The notes below the pieces were generated by a model. That model ran no database searches and had not been told where the DNA came from. It saw only the letters and a program-made list of their open reading frames with translations. From assembly GCA_037447655.1 (NCBI GenBank), contig JBBHKE010003532.1:1-62664 (forward strand): a stretch of DNA of 62,664 bases. The letters run 5' to 3'. Shown piece by piece: positions 36,111-49,400 of this stretch; within the stretch, counting starts at the first letter, position 1; each line of letters starts with the position of its first letter. The translations under genes and the position numbers were made by a program. The DNA comes from Zygnema cylindricum (taxonomy: Eukaryota > Streptophyta > Zygnematophyceae > Zygnematales > Zygnemataceae).

Positions 36111-37823
36111 CTCCCCTAAAGCTTTAGACTCTGCTAGCCACTTAAGCCACATGCCTTTCTGCAAAAATTTAATATAGGTGCAGCGAAGGGTTTAGTCATC
36201 ATGTCAGCAACCATCTCCTCATCTGGTAAATAACTGAGTTTCTGAACTCTTCCCATAACCTTCTCTCTCAGTAAGTGTAGCTTGATATCAATGTGTTTGC
36301 TCTTAAAGTGATGGCTAGGGTTAGATGCAATAGCACTGGCAGCCTGATTGTCACACCACACTACTTGAGGTCTAGATTGCATAAACAAAAGCTCTTGAAG
36401 GAGAGACTTTACCCAAAGTAACTCTTTGACGGCTACGCTAGCCGCCATGTACTCAGCCTCCATAGTAGACTTAGCTATCACCTTCTGAAGTTTGCTGCTC
36501 CAGCAGCATGTCCCACTTCCAATCTTCAGAATGTATCCACTAGTAGAGCGTCGGCTTGGCATATCTCCATAGCTCGCATCGCTCCATGTCTGAATTTTTA
36601 CTTCCTCTCCACCGAGAGAGAGTCGGAGGTTTCGAGTTCCTGCAAGATATCGAAGAACTCTCTTTGCTGCCTCCCAGTCTGACTTCTTTGGATTTTGCAA
36701 ACTTCGGCTTAAGGCTCCAACAGCTGCAGCAATATCCGGACGGGTACAGTTCATGAAGTAGACGAGGCTTCCGACGATCTGCCTGTAAGGAATGGAGGAT
36801 ATAAAATCTGCCTCCCCTGACTCCAAAGAGTCATCAATCACAACCCCACCATGTTATTCTTTCCCTTCTATTTTATGTCTGAACTCCATAGGACTAGCAC
36901 TTCCCTTTGCCTCTAACATGCCGAACCTTTCAAGCATGTTTCCAATGGCTTATTTCTGTGTTAAATAAATTAGTCTTTGTTTTCTATCCCTTTCTACCTG
37001 AATTCCCAAAATATACTTAGCCTCCCCTAAATCTTTCATTTCTAAACGGGAATTTAGAGCTGGTTTTATTTTGTTAATTTCATTAATGGATTTGCTTAGC
37101 AACAACAAATCATCAACATAAACAACAATATATATCACTCCATCTTCCCCTTCCATTACATAAACTGAATGATCTAAACTGATTCTATTAAAGCCAATAT
37201 TTGTCAAAAAATCATACAGTTTTAGGTTCCACTGTTGTGGAGCCTGCTTCAGACCATAAAGGGACTTCAACAATTTACAGACCATATTTTCTTTCCCTTT
37301 TTCTACATATCCCTCTAGTTGCTTCATATATATAACTTCCTCCAAATCCCGATGCAAGAAAGTTGTCTTCACATCCATTTGATGCAATTCCATATCCTCT
37401 ATTGCTGCTAAAGATAAGAGAATCCTAAGAGTAGGAAAACAAACTACAGGTGAGAACGTCTCTTCATAATCAATGCCATCTTTCTGGCTATACCCCTTAG
37501 CAACAAGCCTGACCTTTTATCTCTCAATGGTATTATCGGGATTCAGTTTTAATTTGAAAACCCACTTACAACCAATCGCTTTTCGATCCGGTGGAAGTTC
37601 CACAAGCCCCCAAGTTTGAGCCTCCATAATTGACTTTATCTCGTCATTTGCCGTAGCAATCCACAGATCTTTTTCCGGAACGGAGAAAGCTTCTTGAATG
37701 GTAAGAGGCTCCAATGTGATTGCAGAATAAGCATGATCCACTCGGTCACCTCTCTGCCGGCTGCTTTGTCTTCTTCCCCCTGGAAAATCTGAAGCGAGAA
37801 TTGTTGGTCCACGACGCAGGCTT

Positions 37824-37866
37824 GGAGGAGGAGGAGGAGGAGGAGGAGGAGGAGGAGGAGGTGGTC
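37824..37866 (-). repeat. (GGA)n tract encoding poly-proline in E8 Pol
   Basis: About a dozen GGA units on the plus strand, read as a run of about 14 Pro on the coding strand between integrase and RT. The linker tolerates length change, so slippage expansion is likely. Confidence 0.85.
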
Positions 37867-40197
37867 CGGTAGTAGTTGCAATAGTAGGTGGATCACACAG
37901 CCCCAAAACATGTGGTAGTTCTGATGTAGATGAAGAAACCGTTGTTTGCTTGAAAGGAATCTGCTCAAGGATGACATATTCCAGCAATTTTTCTGCCTTT
38001 TCCGCCTCATTCATGCTAAAAACATCAACAGATTGACTTTCTTCTTTGATCTGAATATTCCTAGCAATCTGAATTGTATTTTTTTGAGGATTATACACTC
38101 TATATCCTACGAACTCATCATCATATCCCAAAAATATCCCAGGTACAGATTTTGGACTTAATTTCCAATTTGGAAGGTTATCCAACATAAAACACATACT
38201 TCCAAATACTCTAAAGTGACTTACATTCGGCTTTCTTCCTGTCCATATTTCATAAGGTTTTTTATCCTTCACAGATCTTGTTTCTATTCTATTTCTAATG
38301 TAAGAAGCACACTGAAAAGCTTCCCCCTAAAATTTCGGATCTACACCTTTATCCATCATCATAGACACAACAAATTCAGTCAAGGTCCTATTGAGTCTTT
38401 CAGCCACACCATTCTGTTCCGGAGTGTAAGGAACACTAAACTCATGAGAAATTCCATTTTCTTTCAAGTATTCAGCAAAGGCATTTGATACATACTTTCC
38501 ACCGTTGTCAGATCGCAAAGCAAGGATCGATTTTCCGTGAAGTTTCTTCGCCGAGATCCGGAAATGCTTGAAATTCGTGAAGACCTCGCTCTTCTTCTTC
38601 ATAAAGTACACTTGGTTGAAACGTGAGAGGTCATCAGTGAAGGTAATAAGGTATTTCCTTCCACCAAGGGAAGGAACTTTGGCCGGTCCCCATACATCCG
38701 AGTGGATAAGGTCGAGAAGATCCTTTGCTCGATAATTTGAAGTCTGTGGTAGGGGAAGCTTATGAAGCTTTCCTAGAGCACAACCATCACAAACATGGGT
38801 TTCCTTTTCACCAAGCTTTACACCTTCTATCATATTAGTCTTCACCATCTTTTCAAGCCTCTCATTATGAACATGCCCAAGCCTTTTATGCCACAAAAAA
38901 TTTTCAGAAAGGACACTGGAGTACACAAAATCAACTTTATTAACCACGTCCATCCGGTACAACATGTTTGGGCCTCTAGTTCCCACTAAGGCTACTCTCC
39001 CATCCTTGCTTACTATCTTTTTGCCTTTGCTTTGAAGAACATCAAAACCTTTACTTTTTGCAACTGAGGAAGAAAACATTTTTTTCTTCAATTTAGGCAC
39101 ATATAACACATCATGCAAAGTTCTTTTTACAGCTTTGCCATCTTTCTCACAATTCAGATCTATGTTACCGTTAGCATTAGCTTCCACCGTGGCACCACAA
39201 GCATAAAATATTTGACGAGTAGGGATAGGTGTCATATCCTTGAAATAAGAATTGTTCTAACACATATAGGAAGAACTTCCGGAGTCCATAATCCACCCGA
39301 GATCTTTCTCTCCCTCCACCATCTTTGCCATAGCAAAGAACTCGGTGTCATCAGTTTTAGGAAAACTAACAACCTCTGATTTCTCCTTCTCCATCTCCTA
39401 CACCATCTCCTCTTCCTCCGCTGAAAAAGCTTCGATTTTGCTCGGAGGTTTCGGTGTAAATGGAGCTCCTCTCACCTTCCATCCTTTGCGGTAAGAACGT
39501 GTTTCACACGCTTTTATATACAAAGGACAAAACTTGTACAAATGACCATTATTATAGTAATAGACACACCGTTCATATTTCTGAAAGGACTGATTTCCTT
39601 AAAATCTATTATCTCTCTGAAATTGAGCATTGTAAGCTACAGCTGGCTTTCCAGAATTAAATGCCAGCTGATTCGCTTCTTCTTCTAACACATACTCTAT
39701 AGCTGTAGCTAGATTCCGCTGTGTCTTATCCAATTTTTTCAGTTCATCATAGGCACCTTTATACTCACTAGGAAGCCCCCTCACTAAAATCATTGCTTAG
39801 TGATACTCAGGAAATGAACCACCTGAACATGCATTTTTCAGCAACTACAAGTCTAAATTTATTGCAATATTCTGCCATGCTTCCGCCTGTATACTTATAT
39901 TCCCAGATCTGCCCAGTAGTTATAATCTCATGTTGTGCATTAGCCCTAGAATATGTCTTTTTCAAAGCATCCCAAATCTTTGATGCTTTAGAAGCCTGAA
40001 TGTATGTCATATGCAGCTCCTTAGATATCATTAATTTTATCAAATGAAGAGCCTGCTCATTCTTTTGAACATAGTTTACTTCAGTTTCTACCATAGATCC
40101 ATTAACAACATTAAAAAGCTTCACTTGTACAAAATAAGACCTTACAAGATCTGCCCAATACAGATATTCTCTCCCATCAAAAACCAGAATTCGTGAA

Positions 40198-40212
40198 GGC
40201 GGGCCCGTGACC
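40198..40212 (-). promoter_or_regulatory. E8 primer-binding site (variant)
   Basis: The plus strand reads GGCGGGCCCGTGACC. Compared with GGTGGGCCCATAACC, three transitions are present; one still permits G-U pairing with the tRNA, two give mismatches. It may be decay or a related primer. Confidence 0.55.
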
Positions 40213-41056
40213 TATTGTTCTGAGACAACAGCTAGAACAGAAGACGATGAGGATGCCGGTGTAGTCATCTCGGAACCAAACCAAGCAAGAAACTTTCACA
40301 AAACCCGGTCTGAAAAACTGCAACTTCAACAGTTGATAAAACCCAAACCAGAGACACAATAGCTCTAAAAATCTATAACAATGTAGATAATTTTAGGATG
40401 AACATACATACAAAATAATAAGTAATTCTGCCAAAATATTTGTGTGTGATATCCACAGATGAAAATGCCAAAAACAGGCTTTACAGTTTTTTTACTACAA
40501 CATGTTCATCCTTTCAAAGTTATCTAAGTTCTACTAATATACAATGAAGGTTATGCTCCTGAACGTACGGAGGCATACCACCCGTACAATAAATACCTGC
40601 GGCTCGAACCGAACATGGTACGTCATACAAAAAGATTCCTTTACTAATCAACTAACCACACAAAGACAAAAAATCTACTTAACTAGATATTTACAAAGGA
40701 GTGGGATTCTATATGCCACGTCATTTGTTGTGTATGTGGCTCACACGGACCAGCATTTGTCGGCGGTCTCCCTCAGCCGCGTACATATCACATTCGGAAC
40801 CGTAGACAAATCTCCATGTGCCATTTTGTCCTCAAGTGTATCTATGCACAAACAATCGGATATTCTAGAGTGTCCTCTTTCTTGTAGTGACTTGTTTCTC
40901 GGGAGTGTATACAAAGGTGTACTCCTTACCGATCTAGTGGAACATCAATTCTGGTGTGTAATGAAACGAACTTACAACCAAACATATGCTAAGTCGTGAA
41001 ACTCTCTCTCCCTCACACTCAAGGCATAGAGAGGACTAAAGCTTACCAAAACAACA
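40213..41056 (-). repeat. E8 5' LTR
   Basis: 844 bp. The terminal TG has become TA (40213-40214). It includes CGTACAATAAATACC near 40585, a possible TATA region on the minus strand. Confidence 0.9.
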
Positions 41057-44000
41057 CGATTCAGCAACAACAGTTGGCTGATCAGAAAGTTGAGGAATAT
41101 GTATACAAAGGGTGAAAGATGTTGGATTTTTGCAATGAGCTTGCTACACTCTTCATGGAGCTAGAGAGTGCAGGAAAAGCTTTTAGTGAAAAAGAAAAGG
41201 TTAACTGTTTACTGATGAAGTTACCCGATGAGTTCGAGAACATAGTCAACCGTGTGCAAGACTTGCCGGACTCAAGGTGGATATGGAACTCAGTGGTAGG
41301 GATGATTCTCGTTCGGGAGAATACGATTGAGATCTGAAGGGAAGGAAAGAGTGGGCAAGCCTTGGCAGCTCCGGCCGATAGGAGGAAGAAGGATTCTTGA
41401 AGACCGGTCAGAAGCTATAGGGGGAGGGAGCAGAAAAATCAGACCAACGAGTTCGAACTAAGGGCTCCCAAAGGTTTATGTCATTTTTTGTAAGAAATCG
41501 GGGCACTATATGGCGGAGTGCACTAAGCTAACCGAGCTTCGGTTAAAGGAGGGGCAGACCGGTGGTACCCCGAGAGGAAAGAAAAAGGCCCTTGTGACAC
41601 AGGTACATGAGGCTGAATCAGAGGACGAGAACAATGAGCTCCTTTTAGATGAGGAGTTAGAGGCGAAAAACGAGGTTGAAATTCCACGAAGGCAGAAATG
41701 TGCTTACGGTGGATGGAAAGGTGAAGCACGCTGGATTGTAGATTCAAGTGCCTCCATGCACATGTGTAAGGATAGGCACCTGTTCACTAAGATAATAAAG
41801 ATTCCCACTGTAGAGATAGAGTACGGGGATGGGAGGATAGTCACCACTACTCTTGTGGGATCAGTAGATTTGAAAGTGTTAGTAGAAGGAAAGACATCCA
41901 TGGTAACATTCTCCGATGTATTGTTTATTTCGGAGCTGAAGAAAACCTCATCTCTACATCTGTATTAGATGATAAGGGTTTTTTCACTAACAATAGGGAA
42001 GGAGTCTTTACTGCTAGTTTTGAGGAGGAGGTCTTTTTGATTGCTGAGAAAGGTAGCCAAGGGATGTTTAGGCTGATTTTAAGTAATGAAACAAAGAAAC
42101 TTTATTATGTTGGTGTTCATGATATTATAATGTGGCATAAGAGGCTTGGGCATGTGAATCTAGATAAGTTAAGAGCGATGAAAAAGATGGGAGTGGTGGA
42201 AGGGATTCAGTTCAGTGAGAGTGATAATATAAGTGATTGTAGTGGATGTGCTCAAGGTAAAGCACACAGATAACCCTTTCCTAGAATAGCCACCTATAAG
42301 GGAGAAAAAATTCTAGATCTAGTACACACATATATTTGGGGACCACCTAAAGTGCCCTCACCGGGGGTGAAGAGATTTATGATGACTATCACTAATGATT
42401 GGTCTCGGTATTCCCGGGTGTATTTTTTGAAAAACGAGTCTGAAGCTTAGGATTGTTTTAGACAATATAAAGCATGGAGTGAAAAACTCCATGAAACTTC
42501 AATTAAGGTAGTAAGGAGTGACAATGGTGGAGAGTATACTTTTAACCAGTTTGAGGATTTTCTAAGGGAAGAAGGAGTCCAACACCAAAAGACAGTCCCA
42601 GAAAACGCGTAACAGAACGGGGTAGCTGAAAGGTTAAATAGAACACTAAGTGATAGTGCTAGAAGTATGTTGTCAGATAAAAAGATAGGAAAAAGGTTTA
42701 GGGCAGAAGCAATGAACTGTGCTAATTGTTAAAGTATATACTTTTTATGATCTAAAAAGGGAAGATATAATCTTAGTAAAGCATCTAATAGTTATGGATG
42801 AAGGAAAGTCTGTGGATCCCTTCAAGTATACAAAGTCAGTAAAAATCAGATTTGAGTCAGAAAATTCTGATGACTTTGAGCTTCCTAACTATCCAGGTTT
42901 TAGAAAAGATAACATTCTTGTAGGTACAAATCAGACCGAAAAGGACTCGGCTGCAGAAAATCCAGTGACAACTCTACCCGAAGCGGAAAGACGTGGGGGA
43001 AATTGATTCGGAATTAAGGGACAGGGGAGAAGCCGAAATTGTTCGAAAAAATCCACGAGAACCATCTATTCTGGCCTCATATTTTGAGGGGGGGAGGAGA
43101 AGTAGCAAAAGACTACAAGAAAAACTGGTTAATAACAAGGTAACAAAACTATCTCATCAAGATGAACCTCAGACTTATGGAGAGGCGATGACTTGTCAAA
43201 GGCCGGTGGAAGACGTAGGGGTGGTAATTATGGCACCGTACTTCGGAGCTGGTGGTTATCTAAAAATCAATAATTTATGGTTCAAATTAAAACGAACCCA
43301 CATAAAGTTAGGCACAAGGCCCGTTAGTTGCAAAGGATTTACACAAGGAGGAATTGACTAAGTGCCTGGTATCAGGTTCCCTCCTTCGCGCTGGTATAGC
43401 GATGGAAGACATGGAGGTGCACCAGATGGACATCAAGACAGCCTTCTTGCATAGAGAATTGGAAGAAGAGATCTTCATGCGACAACCCGAAGGATTTAAG
43501 GAGGAAGGAGAGGAGAGTAAAGTATGCCGGCTGATTAAATCTCTTTATGGTTTGAAACAGGCGCCTCGACAGTGGAATTAGAAGCTTGTTGAGTTTCTTA
43601 CCGATCAGGGATATATCCGGATCAACTCAGATCACTCAATCTATGTTTTGGAAGATGAGGAAGGTTTTATATTTATGGCAATTTATGTTGATGATTTGCT
43701 TGTTTTAAGTAAATCAATGGAAAAAATAAATAAACTGAAAACTGATCTTAAAGGGAGATTTGAAATGAAGGATATGGAGGAAGCAAAAAATATTTTGGGA
43801 ATTCAAGTAGAAACATACCGAAAAAGAAAGATTATAAGATTGACTCAAAAAGAAGCAATAGGGAACATGCTTGAAAAATTTCAGATGGATAAAGCTAATA
43901 GTTATACAACTCCAATCGAGTTGAAGAAGGGAAGTGAGGGGAGTGAGGAAGAAGGATTCATAGTCTTAGACAAGGATGTATCTCTTGAAGAACAGAAGTT

Positions 44001-44692
44001 CATGCAGACTATTCGTTACAGGCAAGTAGTGGGAAGTCTAATTTATTTTATGAATTGTACCTGGCCGAATTTAGTTGCAGCTATAGAAGTGCTGAGTAGA
44101 AGTCTAAATGCTCCCACTAAGAGGGATTGGGAGGCAGCTAAGAGATTCCTTAGATATTTCATAGGAACTAGGGATCTATGGTTGCATTTGGGTGGGGAGA
44201 ATACTGACATCACTACTTTGAGTGATGCCAGTTATGGTGATGCTCCAATGAGGAGATGTACTTCTGGATATGTATTATATGTGGGTGATTGGGCTTGCTG
44301 TTGGAGTAGCAAATGACAAAGAGTTATTGCTCAGTCCACCGTGGAGGCTGAATATATGGCCTCTTGTTCTGCAGTAAAAGAATTGATGTGGGTCAAGTCT
44401 TTGCTTGGTAAGCTTGGTCACCTTAAAAGTGGTGTGCAGAAAATATTTTGTGATAATCAGGCAGCAATCGCTATTTCTGCCAATCCTAAACATCATTTTA
44501 AAGCCAAACACATGGACATTAGACTCAGCTTTGTTAGAGAGAAAGTAGAAAACAAAATAATCAGTTTAGAGTACCGACCAGATAGTGAGATGGTAGCAGA
44601 TATGATGACCAAACCTGTGCCTTCCCCTAAGCTAATTTTCTGCAGGGAGAAGTGTGGTCTGAAATTAAAGATTGTCTAGAAAATAAGGGGAG

Positions 44693-45378
44693 TGTAGAAA
44701 TTAATGGTCCGTTTCTAAGTATTTTCTAGGTCTAAATAGAAATATAGAAAGATACCAAGGTAGTCTATCTCTAACTTCTCTCTCCCACTCTCAAACTCGT
44801 TGCAGTAACTGAGAAATTGGAGAGGAAGCTAGAGCCATGGCTACCTAGGCTCTCCAGAGGTTTACAAGAAATATATTAGTTTATTTACCGTTAGGGGTTT
44901 ATTTACTAAAAGGATCTATGCTGCATCTAGGATTTTGATCCTCATACCTGTCGGACCATGAGCAGCCAGTAGCCGGTAGCCTTATCGGTTAAGTCCAGAA
45001 CTAATGATACATACTATATGGTTTGATAGTTAATTAAACATTACCACGTAGGATAATTCATTTAACTGAAACTGTTTACGGGATACATAGATCCATGAAT
45101 GTAAAAGTACGAATCAAGGTACGCACAAGAAACATGTACGGCGCATTTATTTCAATAGCGAAACGAATACCGCGCATGTATTTATTACGGCTAAGATTAA
45201 ATGTGCATTTAATCGGACGGCCGCAATGAATGTCAAGATCGCGGAAAAAGATTTCCACGGTTTTTGGTCATTGCCATATCGGATGACACATGGCAAAATA
45301 ACATTGGATCGCGGCATCTCCGAGGATTAAGGGAGCAAATCCGGATATACCACGTGTCGACATTTAGGGCATGTCGTA
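44693..45378 (+). repeat. E7 3' LTR, first segment
   Basis: It starts TGTAGAAATT after the polypurine tract GAAAATAAGGGGAG (44679-44692) and is interrupted by E9. The rest lies at 51832-52212, after the TSD. Confidence 0.88.
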
Positions 45379-46426
45379 TGAAACTCTGAGACCTCGATAA
45401 GTCCTCAGAGTGGACAGCTTCCAAGAAGCCTCTAGGATAATCCTGACCCCTTTGTGTTTAAGCAAAAATAACTGCCACCCTGGCAGACAAAAACTCTGAC
45501 CAACTTCACCCCTGTGAAGACAAGACTCCCCTGAGTCGATAGCAAAAAGAATCTCTGAATTTGCTCCCCTGAGCAGTAAGTTATGGAGGGTCAAAGTTGA
45601 CCTTTTGTACAGAAGCTCTCTGGGAGAGGGGGTCCTATCTTCTAATTTTTCTAAGTCCTATCTCTCTCACAGAATCTATCTACTGATGTACGGAACCAAT
45701 CAGAATTGAGTTCCGTACGAAAAAGTACAGCTGCCGGTGTACTTTATGTACGGACATTGTACGACATGGCCAAAATGTCGACACATGTCAAATCCGGATT
45801 CGGTGCCATAATCTCCGGAGTTTCCACAATCCAACGGAATTGTGCCACGCGTCATCCGATGTGGCGATGGCCACAAACCGCCGAAATCTTCCTCCGCGAT
45901 CTCGGCGCTAATCTCGGCCGTTTGATTAAATTCGGCTTTAATCGTAGCCGTAATAAATACATGCGCGGTATTTGTTTCATTTACGAAACAAATGCGCGGT
46001 ACTGATTTTTGCCGAACCGTAAGTCGTACTTTATATATTACTGGATCTATGTATCCCGTACTTAATTTCAGTTAAATGGTTTATTGCTAGTATACATATG
46101 TAAATAATTATCAAACTATATGCTATGTAACACTACCGCTAGATTAAACGGCTAAGGCTACCGGCTACTGCGTGTCTGCCGGCCGGCAGGTACAAGGATC
46201 AAATCTTGCCGCCGGCACATACATTTTAATTAAATATATAAACTCTTATATAAATTTCCCGTAAACCTCAGGATAGCCAAGGTAGCCATGGCTCTAGCTT
46301 CCTCTCCAATTTCTCAGTGACTGCGACAAGTTTGAGAGTTGGAGAGAGAAGTTAGAGATAGACTGCCTCGACTTCTATATTTCTTTTCAGACCTAGAAAA
46401 TACTAATAAAACCATTAGTTTCTACA
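45379..46426 (-). repeat. E9 3' LTR
   Basis: TGAAACTCTG...TTTCTACA. The minus-strand polypurine tract GAAAATAAGGGGAG abuts it at 46427-46440 and touches the Gag-Pol stop codon. Confidence 0.96.
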
Positions 46427-46440
46427 CTCCCCTTATTTTC
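46427..46440 (-). promoter_or_regulatory. E9 polypurine tract
   Basis: GAAAATAAGGGGAG on the element strand, directly before the 3' LTR; it would prime plus-strand DNA synthesis. E7 has the same sequence, and E2, E3 and E5 have close variants. Confidence 0.8.
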
Positions 46441-49400
46441 TAGTCAATCTTTAATTTCAGACCACACTTCTCCCTGCAAAAAATTAGCTTAGGGGAAGGC
46501 ACAGGTTTGGTCATCATATCTGCTACCATCTCACTATCTGGTCTGTACTCTAAACTGATTATTTTGTTTTCTACTTTCTCTCTAACAAAGCTGAGTCTGA
46601 TGTCCATGTGTTTGGCTTTAAAATGGTGTTTAGGATTGGCAGAAATAGCGATTGCTGCCTGATTATCACAAAATATTTTCTGCACACCACTCTTAAGGTG
46701 ACCAAGCTCACCAAGCAAAGACTTGACCCACATCAATTCTTTTACAGCAGAGCAAGAGGCCATATACTCAGCCTCCATGGTGGACTGAGCAATAACCTTT
46801 TGCTGTTTGCTACTCCAACAGCAAGCCCCATCACCCACATATAATACATATCCAGAAGTACATCTCCTCATCGGAGCATCACCATAACTGGCATCACTCC
46901 AAGTAGTGATGTCAGTATTCTCCCCACCCAAATGCAACCATAGATCTCTAGTTCCTACCAAGTATCTAAGGACTCTCTTAGCTGCCTCCCAATCCTTCTT
47001 AGTGGGAGCATTTAGACTTCTACTCAGCACTCCTACAGCTGCAGCTAAATCCGGCCGGGTACAATTCATAAAATAGATTAGACTTCCCACTACTTGCCTG
47101 TAAGGAATAGTCTGCATGAACTTCTGTTCTTCAGGAGATAATTCCTCGTCTAAGACTATGACTCCTTCTTCCTCACTCCCCTCACTTCCCTTCTTCAATT
47201 CCATTGGAGTTGTACAACTATTAGCTTTATCCATTTGAAATTTTTCAAGCATGTTCCCTATTGCTTCCTTTTGAGTCAATCTTATAATTTTTCTTTTTCG
47301 GTCTCTCTCTACTTGAATTCCCAAAATATATTTTGCTTCCCCCATATCCTTCATTTCAAATCTCCCCTTAAGATCGGTTTTCAGTTTATTAATTTTTTCC
47401 ATTGATTTACTTAAAACAAGCAAATCATCAACATAAATTGCAATAAATATAAAACCTTCCTCATCTTCGAAAACATAGATTGAGTGATCTGAGCTGATCC
47501 GAATATATCCTAGACCGGTAAGAAACTCATCAAGCTTCTTATTCCACTGTCGGGGCGCCTGTTTCAAACCATAAAGAGATTTAATCAGCCGGCATACTTT
47601 ACTCTCCTCTCCTTCTTCCACAAACCCTTCGGGTTGTCGCATGAAGATCTCCTCTTCTAATTCTCCATGCAAAAAGGCTGTTTTGATGTCCATCTGGTGC
47701 ACTTCCATGTCTTCCGCCGCTGCTAAACTGAGAAGTATGCGGACGGAGGGAAATCTGACCACCGGGGCAAAGGTTTCCTCGTAGTCAATTCCTTCCTTTT
47801 GTGTAAATCCCTTTGCCACTAATCTGGCCTTGTAGTGCTCGATTGTGTTATCTGGGTTCAGTTTTAGTTTGAAAACCCACTTACAACCGATTGGTTTTCG
47901 GTCAGGTGGACAGTCCACGAGCTCCCAAGTATCGGCTGCCATGATTGAAGCCATCTCCTCATTGATGGCTGTCTTCCACCGGTTTCTTTCTGGACAAGTC
48001 ATCGCCTCTCGATAAGTTTGAGGTTCATCTTGATGAGATAGTTTAGTTACCTTGTTATTAACCTGTTTTTCTTGCAGTCTTTTGCTACTTCTCCTCCCTC
48101 CCTCAAAATCTGAGGCCGGAATAGATGGTTCTCGTGGATTCTTTCGAACAAACTCGGCTTCTCCCCTATCCCTTGATTCCGAATCAATTTCCACCACGTC
48201 TTCCGCTTCGAGTAGAGTTGTCACTGGAGTTTCCACAGTCGAGTCCTTTTCGGTCTGATTTGTTCCTGCAAGAATGTCATCGTCTCTAAAACCTGGATAG
48301 TTAGGAAGCTCAAAGTCATCAGAATTTTCTGACTCAAATCTGATTTTTACTGACTTTGTATATTTGAAGGGATCCACAGACTTTCCTTCATCCATAACTA
48401 CTAGATGCTTTACTAAGATTATATCTTCTCTTTTTAGATCATAAACTCTATATCCTTTAACATCCTCATCATATCCTAATAAGTATCCCGGTTTTCCTTT
48501 AGGATCTAGCTTCCAATTGGACCGATCAGTATCTAGACTGAATACTTGACTGCCGAAAACCTTTAAATGAGATAAGTCTGGTTTCCGGCCTGTCCATCTC
48601 TCATAAGGTGTTTGATCTTTTATAGTTGAAGTAAGAACTCTATTTTTGAGGTAATTAGCACAGTTCATTGCTTCTGCCCAAAACCTTTTTCCTATCTTCT
48701 TATCTGACAACATACTTCTAGCACTATCACTTAGTGTTCTATTTAACCTTTCAGCTACCCCATTCTGTTCAGGATTTTCTGGAACTGTCTTTTGGTGTTG
48801 AACCCCATCTTCCCTCAAAAAATCCTCAAACTGGTTAGAAGTATACTCTCCACCATTGTCACTCCTTACTCTCTTGATTGGAGTTTCATGGAGTTTTTCG
48901 CTCCATGCTTTATATTGTCTAAAACAGTCCTCAGCCTCTGACTTGTTTTTCAAAAAATATACTCGGGAATACCGAGACCAATCATCAGTTATAGTTATCA
49001 TAAATCTCTTCCCCCCCGGTGAGGGCACTCTAGCCGGTCCGCAAATATCTGTGTGTACTAGATCTAGAAGTTTTTCTCCCTTATAGGTGGCTGTTTTTGG
49101 AAAGGGTAATCTGTGTGCTTTACCTTGAGCACACCCACTACAATCACTTACATCATCACTCTCACTGAACTGAATCCCTTCCACCACTCCCATCTTTTTC
49201 ATATCTCTTAACTTATCTAGATTCACATTCCCAAGCCTCTTATGCCACATCATAATATCATGAACACCAGCATAATAAAGTTTCTTCGTTTCATTACTTA
49301 AGATCAGCCTAAACATCCCATGGCTACCTTTCTCAGCAATGAAATAGACATCCTCCTCAAAACTAGCAGTAAAGACTCCTTCCCTAGTGCTAGTGAAAAA

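Larger units (their letters stand above)
36134..40268 (-). pseudogene. E8 copia Gag-Pol, broken
   Basis: The start codon (40266-40268) lies in the LTR; the frame meets TAG exactly at the LTR end, where CA has become TA. Gag is at 40124-39599 with one break. The zinc knuckle near 39525 has lost its second Cys to Tyr. Protease is just after it (about 39290), followed by a stop. Integrase spans 39235-38327 (WHKRLGHVHNERL, CDGCALGK, HSDVWGP, RSDNGGKY, NGVAERLN). Integrase end and RT start are at 38272-37517, with a poly-Pro run. RT is at 37393-36950 with YVDD, and RT/RNase H at 36841-36134 (WSDASYGD, STMEAEYMA, CDNQAASAIA). Confidence 0.9.
35269..41056 (-). mobile_element. E8: copia element of a second family, inserted in E7 gag
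   Basis: 3' LTR 35269-36110, 5' LTR 40213-41056, exact 5-bp TSD CGATT (35264-35268 and 41057-41061). The insertion interrupts E7 gag between GTI and QQQQ. By eye the LTRs are about 94-95% identical. E8 is related to E1 and distinct from E2-E7/E9. Confidence 0.93.
34788..44679 (+). pseudogene. E7 copia Gag-Pol, broken and split by E8
   Basis: The start is in the LTR (MEVSKFQVM, 34788), followed by an early frameshift. Gag is split at GTI/QQQQ by E8 and resumes at 41062; the Gag end is 41119-41337. Zinc knuckle and protease follow, 41510-41968, with DSSAS replacing DSGAS; integrase zinc region 42037-42273; internal deletion near 42727; linker 42719-43361; RT 43354-44316 with YVDD near 43690; RNase H to 44679 (CDNQAAIAIS, KHMDI). 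Several stops and indels. Close in sequence to E9. Confidence 0.88.

Noticed and set aside
45706-46005. A 99-codon frame present twice (also 51106-51405), as if conserved
   Set aside because: It lies in the LTRs of one element, which are identical by mechanism. It crosses the promoter region and is absent from related LTRs. The 68-codon pair at 25793 and 31112 in E6 is rejected for the same reason.
46608-46844. Plus-strand frames antisense to Gag-Pol (also 44275-44511 on the minus strand)
   Set aside because: They mirror a conserved RNase H coding region; the frame is open because of codon constraints on the true gene.
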